From Zizania palustris (Eukaryota; Streptophyta; Magnoliopsida; Poales; Poaceae), in contig JAAALK010000285.1 in assembly GCA_019279435.1 (NCBI GenBank), forward strand, positions 32,324,500 to 32,388,499: a stretch of DNA of 64,000 nucleotides. Direction: 5' to 3'. The first letter of the stretch is position 1, and every line of letters begins with the position of its first letter. Shown piece after piece: positions 23,561 through 35,658 of the stretch. The notes beneath the pieces are model-generated. The model was not told the origin of the DNA. It worked only from the letters and a program-made list of their open reading frames with translations, and did not search any database. Made by a program: the position numbers and the translations under genes.

Positions 23561-23800
23561 TGCCCAACACGCAGAGTCCATCGCATGGTGCGTGATGAGT
23601 ACATCACTGCTAAGGATAAAACCATGCCTGATTACCAAGGACCAATGACTCGTGCTCGAGTTCATCAATTAAATTGTCATGTGAATTCATTCATCGTTAT
23701 CCAAACAAGTTTTTCTGTAAATAGAATACTACTAAATTTGGGTTATGAATGTATTATGCTTAGGAACATTAGAGAAGAAACACCGAATCACACATCCTAG
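23561..23800 (+). pseudogene. fragment of a retrotransposon polyprotein C-terminus
   Basis: The open frame carries DYQGPMTRARVHQLNCHVNSF and ends ...LRNIREE. The GP-(M/I/L)-TRAR...LN..VNSF pattern is common near the C-terminus of plant gypsy polyproteins. It is not connected to any other domain here and is probably a leftover of an older insertion. Its relation to K, which is on the other strand, is unclear. Confidence 0.45.
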
Positions 23801-23876
23801 TTAACAAGGTAAGATCAGGCCCGCCAACTAGGATGCTTGGGCAGTGAGACCACTAGTCAGACCGCCAACTACCACT

Positions 23877-25572
23877 CCGAGGAGCCATGTTGAAGATCAT
23901 GGGCCTCATGGCTCTAAAAGATGATGAATTATTATCAACGGAAGTCAGAGAGAGAAGAGGAGATGAGAAGAGAAGACATGTCATGTCTTGACCATATGTG
24001 ACTCAAGTACACGGGTGGCAAGCCACTACCTGGTAGAGGGAGCCACGGAGTCAGGCTAGCCCAATCGAGGTACATGGCTAAGAATGGTAGGAGACTCGTT
24101 GTGATTTGATCGGATTTGACTCAGGTCAATGGGCAGTGAGCGACTGCTGGGCTGAGGGGGCATAGAGTTGGGTCCGGTCAATCCGGGTACCCGGTGCTGA
24201 GGCGATGAGTGCTTTGTCAGTTTCGGCGCAAAACCGACACACCATCTAGACTATAGATCTACAATCAAAAGGTCCTGAAGCGGAGTTGTACCTGCTAGGA
24301 AAACTCTGCGTCAGGACAAGTTACCTTTAGTTAGGGTTTTACTATTATGCCTTTTAGGCCCATAGTCTGTCTTAATTGAGTCTGTAAAAATCCTAAGGGC
24401 AGTTTAGTCATTTTCTAATTTATTTCTGCGTCTGTAAAAAACCCTAAGGGTTTAGATGTCTTTTTCTGTTTAGTGGGCTAGCTATGTAAAGCCCCATAAA
24501 CTCCTAGGGTTAGGGCAACTCAGTTGAAAGAAAAATCTGAGTTCAAATTTCTGAAATGTTTTTGGGGAATTTTGGGTGACCCTTCTTCTTCCTCTAGCCT
24601 CCTCCCTTTCCCACCATATTTTTCTCTCTTCCTTGAGGCAGCGTATGGAGCTAGGGTTCCCTAGAGCGGTAAAATAGTGCGCGTGGGAGGACTTATCAGG
24701 CATGGAAGGCGTAGGGTGCGTGCGACAGGCACGGCGCTTGTTGCGGGGAGGCACTCGGTGCGGCATGAAGCGCGAGGCGCTTGGACGCGCGGAAGGACGT
24801 ACGTGTGGCACATGAGGTTATATGGAGCGGTCACCGCCAGTGCCAGTACCATGTTTCTCCGGCACTCGGCTATCCCAGACTGGGCTCTGTTTTTTCTTCG
24901 TAGGCTTCAGCGCTACAGTACGCGACCTCAGTAGAAGCAACGTCGATTTTTCCTTCGCCGAATCCAACTCTCTGCTTGGCGTTGCGCATGGGAACAACAC
25001 GATACTATTCTTCTGCCAGGAACAATACTGTTAATCCTGCTGCCTCATTTTGTGTAACAATTTTTGCTGCTGTGTTCATAGGTAGGTGAAAGGTAATACT
25101 CCGAAACTTAAATTTTACTACACGTCACATGTTTTATTATTTACTGATTTAAACCTGTGATGAATATTTTGCTTTACTAGTAGTCAATTAAATGTCGGTG
25201 AACTGCAGTTATTTATCATATGCTTGATGGAATGCTTGTGATTTTGTGAAAAGGTTATTGATCAGTCATGTGATTTGTGAGTAATATTAATTTGCCTCTG
25301 ACCACTATTTTGGTGTCTTATCAATTAGGACACTAGTTGCTTTTTGGAGGCTATATTATTTTTAGTGCTTGTGATTTCTCAAACTGTCAAATCACATAAA
25401 ATCTAATAGGAGAGTGATACCACTAGTTCATCTGCATTTTTGTGAGAAAATTTGCTAGTTGTTCAATAGTTGTTTTTGGAAGAATATTAGGTGTTAAGGG
25501 AAGACCGTCTATTTGAAAGAATTTATTGAGGCACCCATTCACCCCCCTCTAGTCGCTACTCTCGGTCCTACA
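23877..25572 (+). repeat. 5' LTR of copia element C (about 1.7 kb)
   Basis: It is the reverse complement type of LTR D. The start is similar to TGAGAAACCATGTTGAA (here GAGGAGCCATGTTGAA, so the exact start is uncertain). It contains GTCAGTTTCGGCGCAAAAC at about 24217 as in D, and ends CTCGGTCCTACA at 25572. The end carries the CACCCCCCTCTAGTCGC block shared by all copia LTRs here. Confidence 0.78.
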
Positions 25573-25574
25573 AG

Positions 25575-25586
25575 TGGTATCAGAGT
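25575..25586 (+). other. tRNA primer-binding site, element C
   Basis: TGGTATCAGAGT, one base from the standard copia initiator-methionine tRNA site, placed two bases after the LTR end. Confidence 0.8.
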
Positions 25587-25635
25587 CTGGTTAGGTTTTC
25601 CATACCTTAACCGTTTCTAATCCAATGTAGTGATT

Positions 25636-26574
25636 ATGATTTCTTCTCGCAAGGTTCCATCTCCTGAGTTTTTTGGCTATAATTATTGGAACACGGGCAT
25701 GTGAGGCCATCTATTGATCTATAGCTCAGGAATTTGGGACTTGTGTGTTCATGCTTCATTCACTGTGCGTCCCTCTACTGAGCGCACTACCCCTGAGTTA
25801 GTCATTGAGCAAGACTTGAATAACAAAGCAATTAACAATTTGTTTTCTTGTTTAGGTCCTAGTGAGTTTGAGCATGTTAGCCATCTCAACAGTACTCGAG
25901 AGATCTGGGCTACCCTCTAGGGACACCGTGAGGGGACAACGTAGGTCAAGGCTAGGCTCTATTAGACCTACCTGCAAGAATATGAAAATTTCTCATAGAA
26001 GCCGAGTGAGACTATCGAGGCTTTGTTTTGTCGCATTCAATCGATCATTAACAATCTTTGGGCCAACAAGGCCGATAGGGATCAACTTGTCTCTGACCAT
26101 GAATAGACGCTTAGGGTTCTTCATATCTTGGACCCGAACGTCTGGGAGATCAAGGTATCTTCAATTGTTGAGAGTGCTTCTTATGATACCTTGACTATTG
26201 CAGAACTTTTCAGTAAGCTCAAGGCCTCAGAGGTTGATATTTAATTGCGATCAAATCTTACTGATTCCGGTTCTAAAACCCTAGCCCTTGTGATTCCTTC
26301 TACTGATGCATCTTATTTGAGATGTGCTTTATCATATTTCATGTCTATCACCGATGATTAGTCGGATCTTTTAGGAGATGATGATTTGATCTTGTTCAAC
26401 AACCGGGTTCATCGTGCTTATGATAGAAGAATGCTTAAATGAAATGACACAAAACCTTGTTGATTTGAGTGTGGTGATCTAGATCATTTCATCGTCGATT
26501 GCCCCAAGCGGAACAAACACAAGAAGGGCACTAGTGGTGACTGCTACGACTCCAACAAGCAGTACAACAAAGGA
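25636..26574 (+). pseudogene. gag: copia gag part 1, element C
   Basis: UBN2-type capsid region (IYSSGIWDLCVHASFTV; GPSEFEHVSHLNSTREIW), then CCHC knuckle ECGDLDHFIVDC near 26470, whose first position is followed by a stop. At least six stops or frame shifts occur before the CACTA insertion. The probable start is ATG 25636 (MISSRKVPSPEFFGYNYW). The coding continues at 51831. Confidence 0.8.
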
Positions 26575-26910
26575 GTTAACTTTCGTCGGCCAAAACCAAC
26601 GGAAGTTAGGCCTTTCTCGACGGAAGAAGACAACTTCCGTTAGCAAAACTCTAACTTTCATTGGCATCTGGCCGACGAAAGTGGTTCGACGGGAGTTAGC
26701 TAACTTCCATCCTACCGATGGAAGTTATCGGCTCCGTGTGCCACACCAGCAAAAACCGACATAACTTTCGTCGGCCAAGCATGGGCCGACGGAAGTTAAG
26801 GGTTTTTTCCACGTGGGCAAACTGCCTTAACTTCCGTCGGCTATGGTGAGCCGACGGATGTTAGTGCCCACTAACTTCCGTTGGCTGACCATAGCCGACG
26901 GAAGTTACCT
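26575..26910. repeat. left subterminal repeat array of the CACTA element
   Basis: About ten copies of AACTTCCGTCGGC-like words occur in both orientations, for example at 26578, 26594, 26666, 26763, 26790, 26830 and 26893. Such arrays are binding sites for the TNP1-type protein in En/Spm. Several copies are arranged as short inverted pairs around loops such as TATGGTGA. Confidence 0.88.
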
Positions 26911-26938
26911 ATATTTTTTTGTTTTTCTGGTTCTCCTA

Positions 26939-27245
26939 TTCACATTCACATCCAACAACAAAATCACAATTTCACATTCACATATCCAAAACATAATCAC
27001 AAATTCACATTCACATCCATAAACACATTCACATCCACATAAACACATTCACATCCATAAACTATTCACAATCACCTCCACATTACATCCACATAAACAC
27101 ATTCACATCCATAAAGCATTCACATCCACATAAACATATTCACATGCATATAAACACATTCATATCCATAAACCATTCTCCTCCACATAAACAAGTCACG
27201 TTCAAATCCACATAAACAAGTCACATTCAAATCCATAAAAGAGAC
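26939..27245. repeat. degenerate CACATTCACATCC(ATAAA) repeat
   Basis: Irregular tandem copies of CACATTCACATCCA with ATAAAC spacers, next to the subterminal array and in the 3' non-coding part of the TNP1-like gene. No coding signal. Confidence 0.8.
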
Positions 27246-30200
27246 AAGTCATACTCACTCAATACCTTCACTTGGTTGGTTCGAGTTTTGGGCACCGCTG
27301 CTGCCTCTCGGATCATCAACATTTGAAGCCAAGGGTCCATCCTAACCAATAGTATGGACAATCTAAAGCAATAGATAAAATTAGGGAAACATTATCAACT
27401 AACGAGCTAACTCAAATAACCATCTAAACACTAACTCAAGTAAATCAAGTAACCATAGGAGGTACCTTAGCTGCAGGAGGAGCACCAACTAGAAAAAATG
27501 GTGGTGGTGGGGGAGGTATCGGTTGGAACTGCGACATGTCAAGTCCTTGCTGATGGGAAATGTGCTATACATGTTGTAATGCAATCACTTATTTTTAAAC
27601 CTATTGCTAAATGCTATATAATGGTAATGCGAAAAACTAAACTTACCTGCATCATCGCCTGCTGTTGTGCAAAGCAAGCAACATAATACTCTTTATACTA
27701 CCTCATTTCCTCGCGTGAATGCCTTAGTTCCTCTATCAGCTAAACCACTTCAGGGTTTTCTTCTAAGCGGTGACGACTAGAGCTAACTCTTGAGGAGCCC
27801 TGCAACGACTGAGCTAACTTTTGAGCTCTCACCTCCCTTGAGTCAATAACTCCATTGAACATGGAATACCTACAACATTGAATACATTAGTTACCATTAC
27901 AATACTACCACATACAAAACATTGAGAAACATCGTCTCACCATCCATGGCTCTTTCCACCTTCGCTAGAGTACACGACCATTGGGTCAATAGGTTGCCTC
28001 TGCTAATCATACTCAGCTCCATGTAGTTGAACCATGTGTTGACCATATTGCACCTGCAAAAAACCAACAATATCGATTAGATGGAGAAAAATGATGCAAA
28101 CTCTTAAAATTTTTAACATCTCACCAAATGATCCACGGTTGACTGACTACACAACGTATCTGGGTGTGCAGGATCTTCTCCTTTATGACTAGAAGCATAA
28201 ACCTCGATGTCACTTGGCACAACACCAATTTTAGCTTCCTGTAGATATGAGTTAGTTGCATTACAATGTATATATAGATAAAGTGACAAGTGTAGGACTT
28301 ACCATACATTTAGCCAAGAAGATATGTCCATCGGCCCCATATCTGTGCTTCCGATCCATTCAACGACAAAGCCTTTTCTTCTCGGAAACCTTCTTGAATT
28401 CATTTGAAGACCAAAGCTTGTAGAATTAAATGTAGGCATCGTCACTGTTTTCAAACCATGGAATCCTCACCTAAACAAATGTAAAGCTTCTGCATTATAT
28501 GAAAATAAATCTCAAAAATCGAAGATTAAAAGAGTTAGAATTGTTTACTGAATGATATTGCTCCTCAGTCAAGTATATTGTTGAATAACCCATCGCCTTG
28601 TTCATTCATTGCCCTAACTTATCCTTATAGTACTGATTGTTCGCCTGAATCCAGGCATACGGAATCGCGTCCTTCGTCACCTTATGTGCATTGTTGTTTA
28701 AGACTACAAGGACATGATTATGGTGATTGCCCGATTCTGGCATGCAAAAACGTAACTGCAAAAATCATGATTAGTAACCTACTATCACTCAGGAAGTTTT
28801 GCGTTAAAACAAAATAATGCATGAAAAAAATAGTACCCAGAAGTCATGATACACTTCGCCCTGGGCAGTTTCGTAATCCCCATCGGGAGCAAACCGGTAT
28901 TGGTCCCATGTCATGTAGAGTTGCTTCTCACCGGTCGGCAGTGTCAGCTCCCCTGGGTAGTGAAGATGACACAGGTTACCCACTATCTGGTTAACCTGCC
29001 CGACCCTCGAAGTGTCGTCGAACCTAGAATAAATCCAAAATCTAGAAATACATAATAAATAAAGTCAATAAACTAAAATAAATTTTTGGCAGTAATGCAA
29101 AACAACAGAGGATGAGACTTACCTATCACCTATAGGCGTGATCTCGATATTGTTTCTAGATGAAGGGACTATAGGCGGGGCGACCAGGTGGCTCATTCTG
29201 AAATGAGTTGAGGATGATGCTGACCCTACAGGAGCCTCTACATAAACCTGACCAGCACCCTCCTTCTGCCTCGCACCATTCGAGTCAGCCTCCTACCCCA
29301 CACCCTCCTCCCGCTACGCACCCTCCAGATCATCCTCCTCCCCCACACCCTTTGGGTCATCCCCCTTCTACTTGTCACACCCCAAATTTCCAAAAAGGTA
29401 AAATACATTTTATTTATATTTTTCTGAAAAGGATTATTTTTGAATTTCCTATAAAGCTAAAAATGCCCAAATAAACTAGAACATAGGGAAAAAGTCCAAA
29501 CCAGAGCCTAAGAAAATTTCTATAAGATCCCAAGACCTATTTTTGAGAATTTTTACAAATTTTTATCACCCTTGGAAGCAACCAAAATATTTGAAATCAA
29601 TTTCAGTAATTATTTTTATTCATAAATGCATTTAAACAGTAACGGCCCCCTTTCCCCTTTTCCCCCTCAACAGGCCGGCCCAGCCCACTTCACCCCGCAC
29701 CCCTCACTAACAAGCGGGCCCCGCTCGTTAGTGACCCCCCCTCTCTCTACGTGCACACCCAGACCTCGACTGTTGCCATGCCCGCACCCGCAGCCGCCCA
29801 CTGACAATGACCCCCGCCTATTAGTATCTTCTTCCTCCTCGCGCCACCCCAATCTTCTCCGGCCGAAACGCTAGCGCCTCAATCTCACTGACGCCGACCC
29901 CCTTCCACTGAATTGACGCCATATTAATGCGCCTCGCGATCCCCGGCTCCCTTTCCACCATTTACCCGACGTGTTAAGGCCCGTAATCGCCAGATTGCAT
30001 GCACAGAAGGAGCTCGCCGGAAATATGGAAAGTACCCCCCGGGTTTCCATGTACTCTCCTACCATTTTTACCCCGCCGGCACCCCTATTTAATCCCCCGA
30101 CCACCGCCGCGTTCGGCCTTCACGTCTAATTGAAACCAACCCGAACAGAACACCCATGTTTCACTTTTTAACACCACACCACCGCCCGCACTGCAGCAAC

Positions 30201-32600
30201 CGCTTGCCATCGCTAGAGCCCTCCTCCATCCTCGATGACCGCACCATCGTGACTGCCGACGCCACCCCGACCTCATGCACCACTCCGTCGTTGCTGAAGA
30301 CCGCCGGAACCCCATCGCCGACGAGGACCCGAACGCCTTCGCCAGATCTCCACGAACCGGTATGTTTAATATGGACCATCCATTACTTTTAAAAACCCAC
30401 GGTTGATCTGAGCCCTCCATCACATACCGCTTCAACGTTTTAATCATGGCCATTCACGTCTATTTAACGCTCCCGCATCTCCCGTGGTCGCCTGATCCAG
30501 ATCCGACGACTGATCTGGATCCGGCGCACGCGCACAGTGCGCGGGTTCACGGTGGGTTCAGTTCACCATGGACTGTCGACTGTTTTTGGTTTAAATTAAA
30601 TTCCATAAATTGTTTTTAACTTAAAAAATTCATATCTTGCTCATTTTAGCTCCAAATTTGACCATTTAAATTTCAGAAAATTTATAATTTTATTCTCTTC
30701 ATGTTTATGCAATAAAATAGTAGGTTTGTTCAGAACTTTTTATTAATTATTAATGGGAGATTTAAAATACATTAAGATTCACTTATATTTCTTTTTAGAA
30801 AATTTATAACTCCTTCAGAGATTAATTTAGAAATTAAAATATTAATTTTAGAATATTAATAACTTTAATTCAGCCCAATCAAAGCCTATATGCTTGTTGT
30901 GTGGTTTTGAATTGTTTAATTGAATGTTATGTTTATTCGTATCAAGAAGACTACGACGCCGTCGAAGAACCGAAGTATTACCCTGAGGTTCCTCCGTGAC
31001 CCTTCGCTGAGCAAGGCAAGTCACCAAACTAATTTTTGAGCATATTGAACCTAGTTTTCTTTAACTATCACTAAAACGCATAGGTTATACATGCATTAGT
31101 CAAATTGAAAGCCTTATATTATATTTATTTAGATAACGACCTTGAAGTGCAAACCCAAGCCATGCTATTGATTCTAAACTCCTTGTCACCATATGACTAG
31201 TATTATTAGATAGTGTCCAATGTTTTGACACAACCGCTATAGGCTAAAAACGTGTCGTAGAAACTTGGATTCTATTATATGATCCCCGTTATTCTCTCAT
31301 CCCTAGAATTCTGTTGGTTATGGAGTTTTGGTTAAGTGTGTAAGCATGGTGGGTTCCGGTTGCAAGCTAGGGCATTGGTAACCACAAGTATAGTGGGTAA
31401 GTCCTAACTAAGGTATGGAGTGTTCCAACTCGAGGCACCACATGGAGATGGGTCAAGCAGCACCTGCGGGTGGCTTGTACCGACGTGGCACAAAAGGGGG
31501 TGCGGCGTTAGACCGGAGTGGCCGGGCGCGCCGGCAAAACCTAGAGCGGGTGTTATCGAATTGGAGCATTTCATGCTGAGGTTTTGTCACGATTTCCCGT
31601 GGTATGGGTCATCTCGTTACACTTTGGTGTGTGGGATGAGTGCATGCCTTGTGGGTATAGTGGTACACCTCTGATCAGAGATTAAATCTTTTCGAAAAGC
31701 CGAGCCCACAGTCAAGGGTGGGTTGCGTGACTACTCGCAGTTAGTTTACATTTATGAATGTTGCATGATGACTTGGCATGTAAGGACTGTTGAGTGAGGA
31801 GGGAAAACGTACTCCTCGAGTTAGATGATGTTACACTGTTCATGTTTATTATTCTATACTATTAAATTTGACTACACTAAATGATGCAACCGAAACATGT
31901 ACTTTTTCGCATTTTAAGCACTATCATTCCCTTGTTATTACTCTGCATTATTATTGCATTCTCGGTGGTTTGTTGAGTACTTTTGTACTCATACCCATTG
32001 GATAAACACTTTAGAGGTTGTGTACTATGAGGAGGATGGTCTGGAGTAGCGACCCAGTCAAGAAAACGATCCTGAAGAAGATGTTCGTCATGTAGCTTTA
32101 TTTTCATAGTTTCTCTTTAATGTTTATGTTTATGTAATAATGTGGTCTGCGAACCACGAATGATTGACCGTATGTACGTTGTCGCATGATGGACATATTG
32201 TTATTATTGTTTTCTATGGAAATTTAATAAGGTTCTGATTTGGTAAAATCGGGGCACTACACTACTCCACACCCTTCGGGTCATCCTCTTGACCCACACC
32301 CTCTAGGTCATTCTACTCATCCTGCAAAATGCTATGAAAAAACAATTAATACTAGTTTATAACTAGCATAAAATTCAATTTGAAAGTTACCTCATCATCT
32401 CTTAGAACTTCAATTCGACCCCACAATGTCGGGTCTACATATCTCAAGAGCTACTCTAGACGACGCCTGCTTGAAGAAACAGAACTACCATGGAATAGGT
32501 TGTCCTCCTGACTCACCGTACTCTTTCGGCCGAAAAGATTCTTTGTGATAATCCTAAACTTTTTCGATATCCTATTGAAAACAAGCACAAATGAGCATTT
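27246..32600 (-). pseudogene. TNP1-like gene of the CACTA element (Transposase_24 type)
   Basis: Minus-strand exons lie at about 32600-32270, 29368-29130, 29020-28840, 28750-28330 and 28120-27450, separated by GT-AG-like junctions. Recognisable parts are RISKKFRIITKNLFGRKST (32560), an acidic DDPKGVGEEDDLEG repeat split by the solo LTR, VNQIVGNLCHLHYPGELTLP with TWDQYRFAPDGI (28960-28870), and a basic part NEFKKVSEKKRLC...MDRKHRYGADGH (28390). This pattern is seen in plant En/Spm accessory proteins (PF03004), which bind the subterminal repeats. In-frame stops show decay. Confidence 0.55.
29369..32266. mobile_element. solo LTR, 2888 bp, Del/Tekay-like, with CTACT duplication
   Basis: The LTR is 29374-32261, starting TGTCACACCCCAAATTTCC and ending ATCGGGGCACTACA. 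It is flanked by perfect 5-bp duplications CTACT at 29369-29373 and 32262-32266. The terminal 11 bases are nearly inverted (TGTCACACCCC / GGGGCACTACA). A TATA-like CCTATTTAATCCCC is at about 30087. The LTR length and ends resemble the gypsy Del/Tekay lineage, but no protein is present to confirm this. It interrupts the acidic repeat exon of the TNP1-like gene. Open frames inside it look like chance. Confidence 0.85.
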
Positions 32601-35069
32601 ATTAGTACAAAAAGTTAGAACTTCTGAAAAAGAATGTAATATGAAATATATTTGACATACACAAAGTATGATAATAATTACTTGTCAACTATCATCAAAA
32701 TCAAGATCAATTTGTCCACTTCTTCCCAAAGCACGCCATGTTACTTTTTTCTTCTTATGTTGTTGTTTCCTTTTCTCGAGAACTGCTACATAATTAGCAT
32801 CGCCAAGTAAAGAATCTGTTGGCGAGACTGATTGTACATTAAACGAACTCAGTAATTCATTATCTTGGTAAACCTCATCAACCTCTCCAACCTCCAATTG
32901 ATAAGCAACATCACTAGGGGTCTGTATACGTTCTCCATTGGTTGACGACCAGACGTCAAGTATTTCGAATCAAACATATTGTCATTGTAAATGAATAGGT
33001 AAACAAATAAGGTATGAAATATCGTCAGTAAAATATAAAACTAAAAAGCATTCACTTATGTGAAATATTGTTCCATCTCTTCCATATTTGAGTAAATGTT
33101 GAGCAATGCATATGTTCGTTCTTCCTGAGTTACATAATATGTCGTGGAGACACCAATAGTTATGCCCTTCCACTGAAAAATTTGAAGGTCACTACAAGGA
33201 TTATATTCATCCACATGGTACCGCATAACAGGTCTATTGACATTGTGATGCTCAACGAAGTATACACTAGTGAAGTATGCTATCTCTTTCAATTTTAATT
33301 CTTCCACGATGCAACCTTCAACTCTAGCCTTATTGCCAACCATCGCTCTAATATTCTTTAGGGACCTTTAAATATGATACATCCACCTATATTGCACAGG
33401 GCCACCTACCTTAGCTTCATATGGAAAATGAACCAGTAAATGTTGCATTAGATTGAAGAATCCTGGAGGGAATATTTTTTCCAATTTACATAAAAGCACC
33501 GGTGTCTCTTTCTCTAACTTCACCATCATCTCTTTCTTAATTTCTTTAGCACAAATATGTTTATAGAAATGACTCAACTCATCTAACGCCTTCCACACGT
33601 TCACCATTCAAGTACCCGTGAAACATTACAGGAAGGAGACTTTATATTATTATGTGGTAATCATGACTTTTCAGTCTATTTAACTTCCCTATCTTCAAAT
33701 TCATAGCTCTTCTAAATCTCGCAGCGTAACCATATGGGAATTTAAAATTTTACAACCACCTCATTACTTGTTTCTTTTCTTTAGGTTTTAAACAAAATGG
33801 AGCACGTGGATTGCCACCACTATTTGTCAACTCAAGGGTTGGTCGATTACAAATCTCAGCTAAATTTGTTCTTGCCTTTAGATTATCTTTTGTCCTGTCC
33901 GCAAAATCCATGCATGTGCTTATAATGCTTTCACAAACATTTCATTCCTAATTCATGACATCAATGTTGTGCATCAGAATCAGAGATTTGAGATACGATA
34001 TTTCCCATAAGCCACATATGTGGGTCCAATTATGTTTGGTTCCGAATCCTACAAATGCATCCCATTTTCATCAAGGACCAACTCATTCAGTGTATCAGCG
34101 ATCTCTAGACCATTTAAACACCTTGGTGGTTCCTTTACAACAACATTGTCCTTCTTGAAATTGTTCCTCTATAAGCTAAATGGGTGATTCATGGGCAAAA
34201 AACATCTATGACAATCAAAGTAACAAATCTTCCGCCGAAGTTAAGATGGAAACAATATATGTCTTTACCACATATCAGATATGTCAGCTTTCCATGACAA
34301 CTCCAACCAGGAAAAATACCATATGCCATAAAATCATGGACTGACCAAAGATACACAACTCGAAGATTGAATTTTTTTCTTTTGGTCATAGTCATATGCT
34401 TCAACTCCTTTCCACAATTGTTTCAACTATTCAATTAAGGGCTTCAACTTCATGTTGAGGCGTGTTCTAGGATGTTCTAGAGTAGGTATAATGAGACACA
34501 AGAACATAAATTCATATTTCATGCAAAACGAAGGTGGAAGGTTGTATGGAATAGCAAAGACAGACCAACAAGAGTACGATGACGCGGTTACACTGAAAGT
34601 TGTGAATCCATTTGTTGCCAACCTGATGCGAACATTCCTCACATCCCTAGCGAAGTCTATGTCAAAATCATCTAGAGCCTTCCATGCCTTACCATTAGAT
34701 GGGTGCACCATTACTTGGTTGTTCTCACGTACACCTTCCTTATGTCATCTCATACGCCTAGTGGTTTTCTTTGAGAGAAACAATCGTTTCACCCGAGGTG
34801 TAAGAGGCATGTAACCAAGATGCTTATGAGCAACCTCTGTCATCACCTTTTCACCATCTTCGATTACGACCTATACGAACCTCGGTTTACCACATTTTAA
34901 GCATTTCATCTCTTCTTATGTTCTTTCCAGAAAAGCATGCAGTTATCTTGGCACACATTAATCTTCTCAAACTCCATATAGAGAGGAGAAAGCATTTTTT
35001 TGACTGGTACATGACTTTTGGCATCTTATGGTTCATAGGAAGGACATCGCTAATTAGGTTCATGAGCTC

Positions 35070-35593
35070 TGTTGGGGGGAAATATTTCATCCTCCAGAAG
35101 TCAAGGATACTTCTATGTCAATACAAGCCGAAGAAGGCAAACTTAGAAGTTTTGATCTCCAAAGATCCTAAAAGCATCAAAGCTCTGTTGTATTCAGAGC
35201 CCTGTACAACGGAGACCTCCATCAAGGCTTCGGTTTGACGAAGCCAGCCGAAACCTCCTCTCCCGAAGGGGTGTTGCCAACAAGAATAGAAGATTTATCT
35301 TCTTACTGATTAGATTAGTCTTTTACTCTTTGACCCCTATGAAGAATATTAAACATTATCTTCTTAGTCGGTTGTAATTAGAGGGTAAAGAAGTCTTTTC
35401 CTTTTGTATTCGGTCTATAAATACCCCTCTTCACTCTATAAAAGGCATCGAATACTCAGATATTCAATATACACTTTGAATTATCTCAAGCTATTATCCA
35501 CCTATGGAGGCTTGGAATAGTTCACTCAAACAAACCTCCATTTGTTACACACTTAATTTCCTAAACCTGTTAGCGTAATCTTTTACGCCAACA
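35070..35593 (+). repeat. 5' LTR of gypsy element H (524 bp)
   Basis: Begins TGTTGGGGGGAAATATTTCA, ends CTTTTACGCCAACA, and matches the 3' LTR of G over its whole length. TATA-like box TCTATAAATACCCC at about 35414. Directly after it GTTGGCACCGTCCATGG (35594-35610) is the expected primer-binding region for this lineage. Confidence 0.88.
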
Positions 35594-35658
35594 GTTGGCA
35601 CCGTCCATGGAGAACCTAGTATGAAAACTTCATTCTCTACCAATCTCTTTCTAGAGCC

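Noticed and set aside
26528..26545. CACTAGTGGTGACTG as the left terminus of the CACTA element
   Set aside because: It aligns with copia Gag coding of element D (the GTGG(D/N)-(S/C)YDS region), so it belongs to copia C.
29626..30453. Several open frames suggesting a host gene
   Set aside because: They fall within the 2.9-kb solo LTR, in all frames of a C/G-rich stretch, with no recognisable domain.
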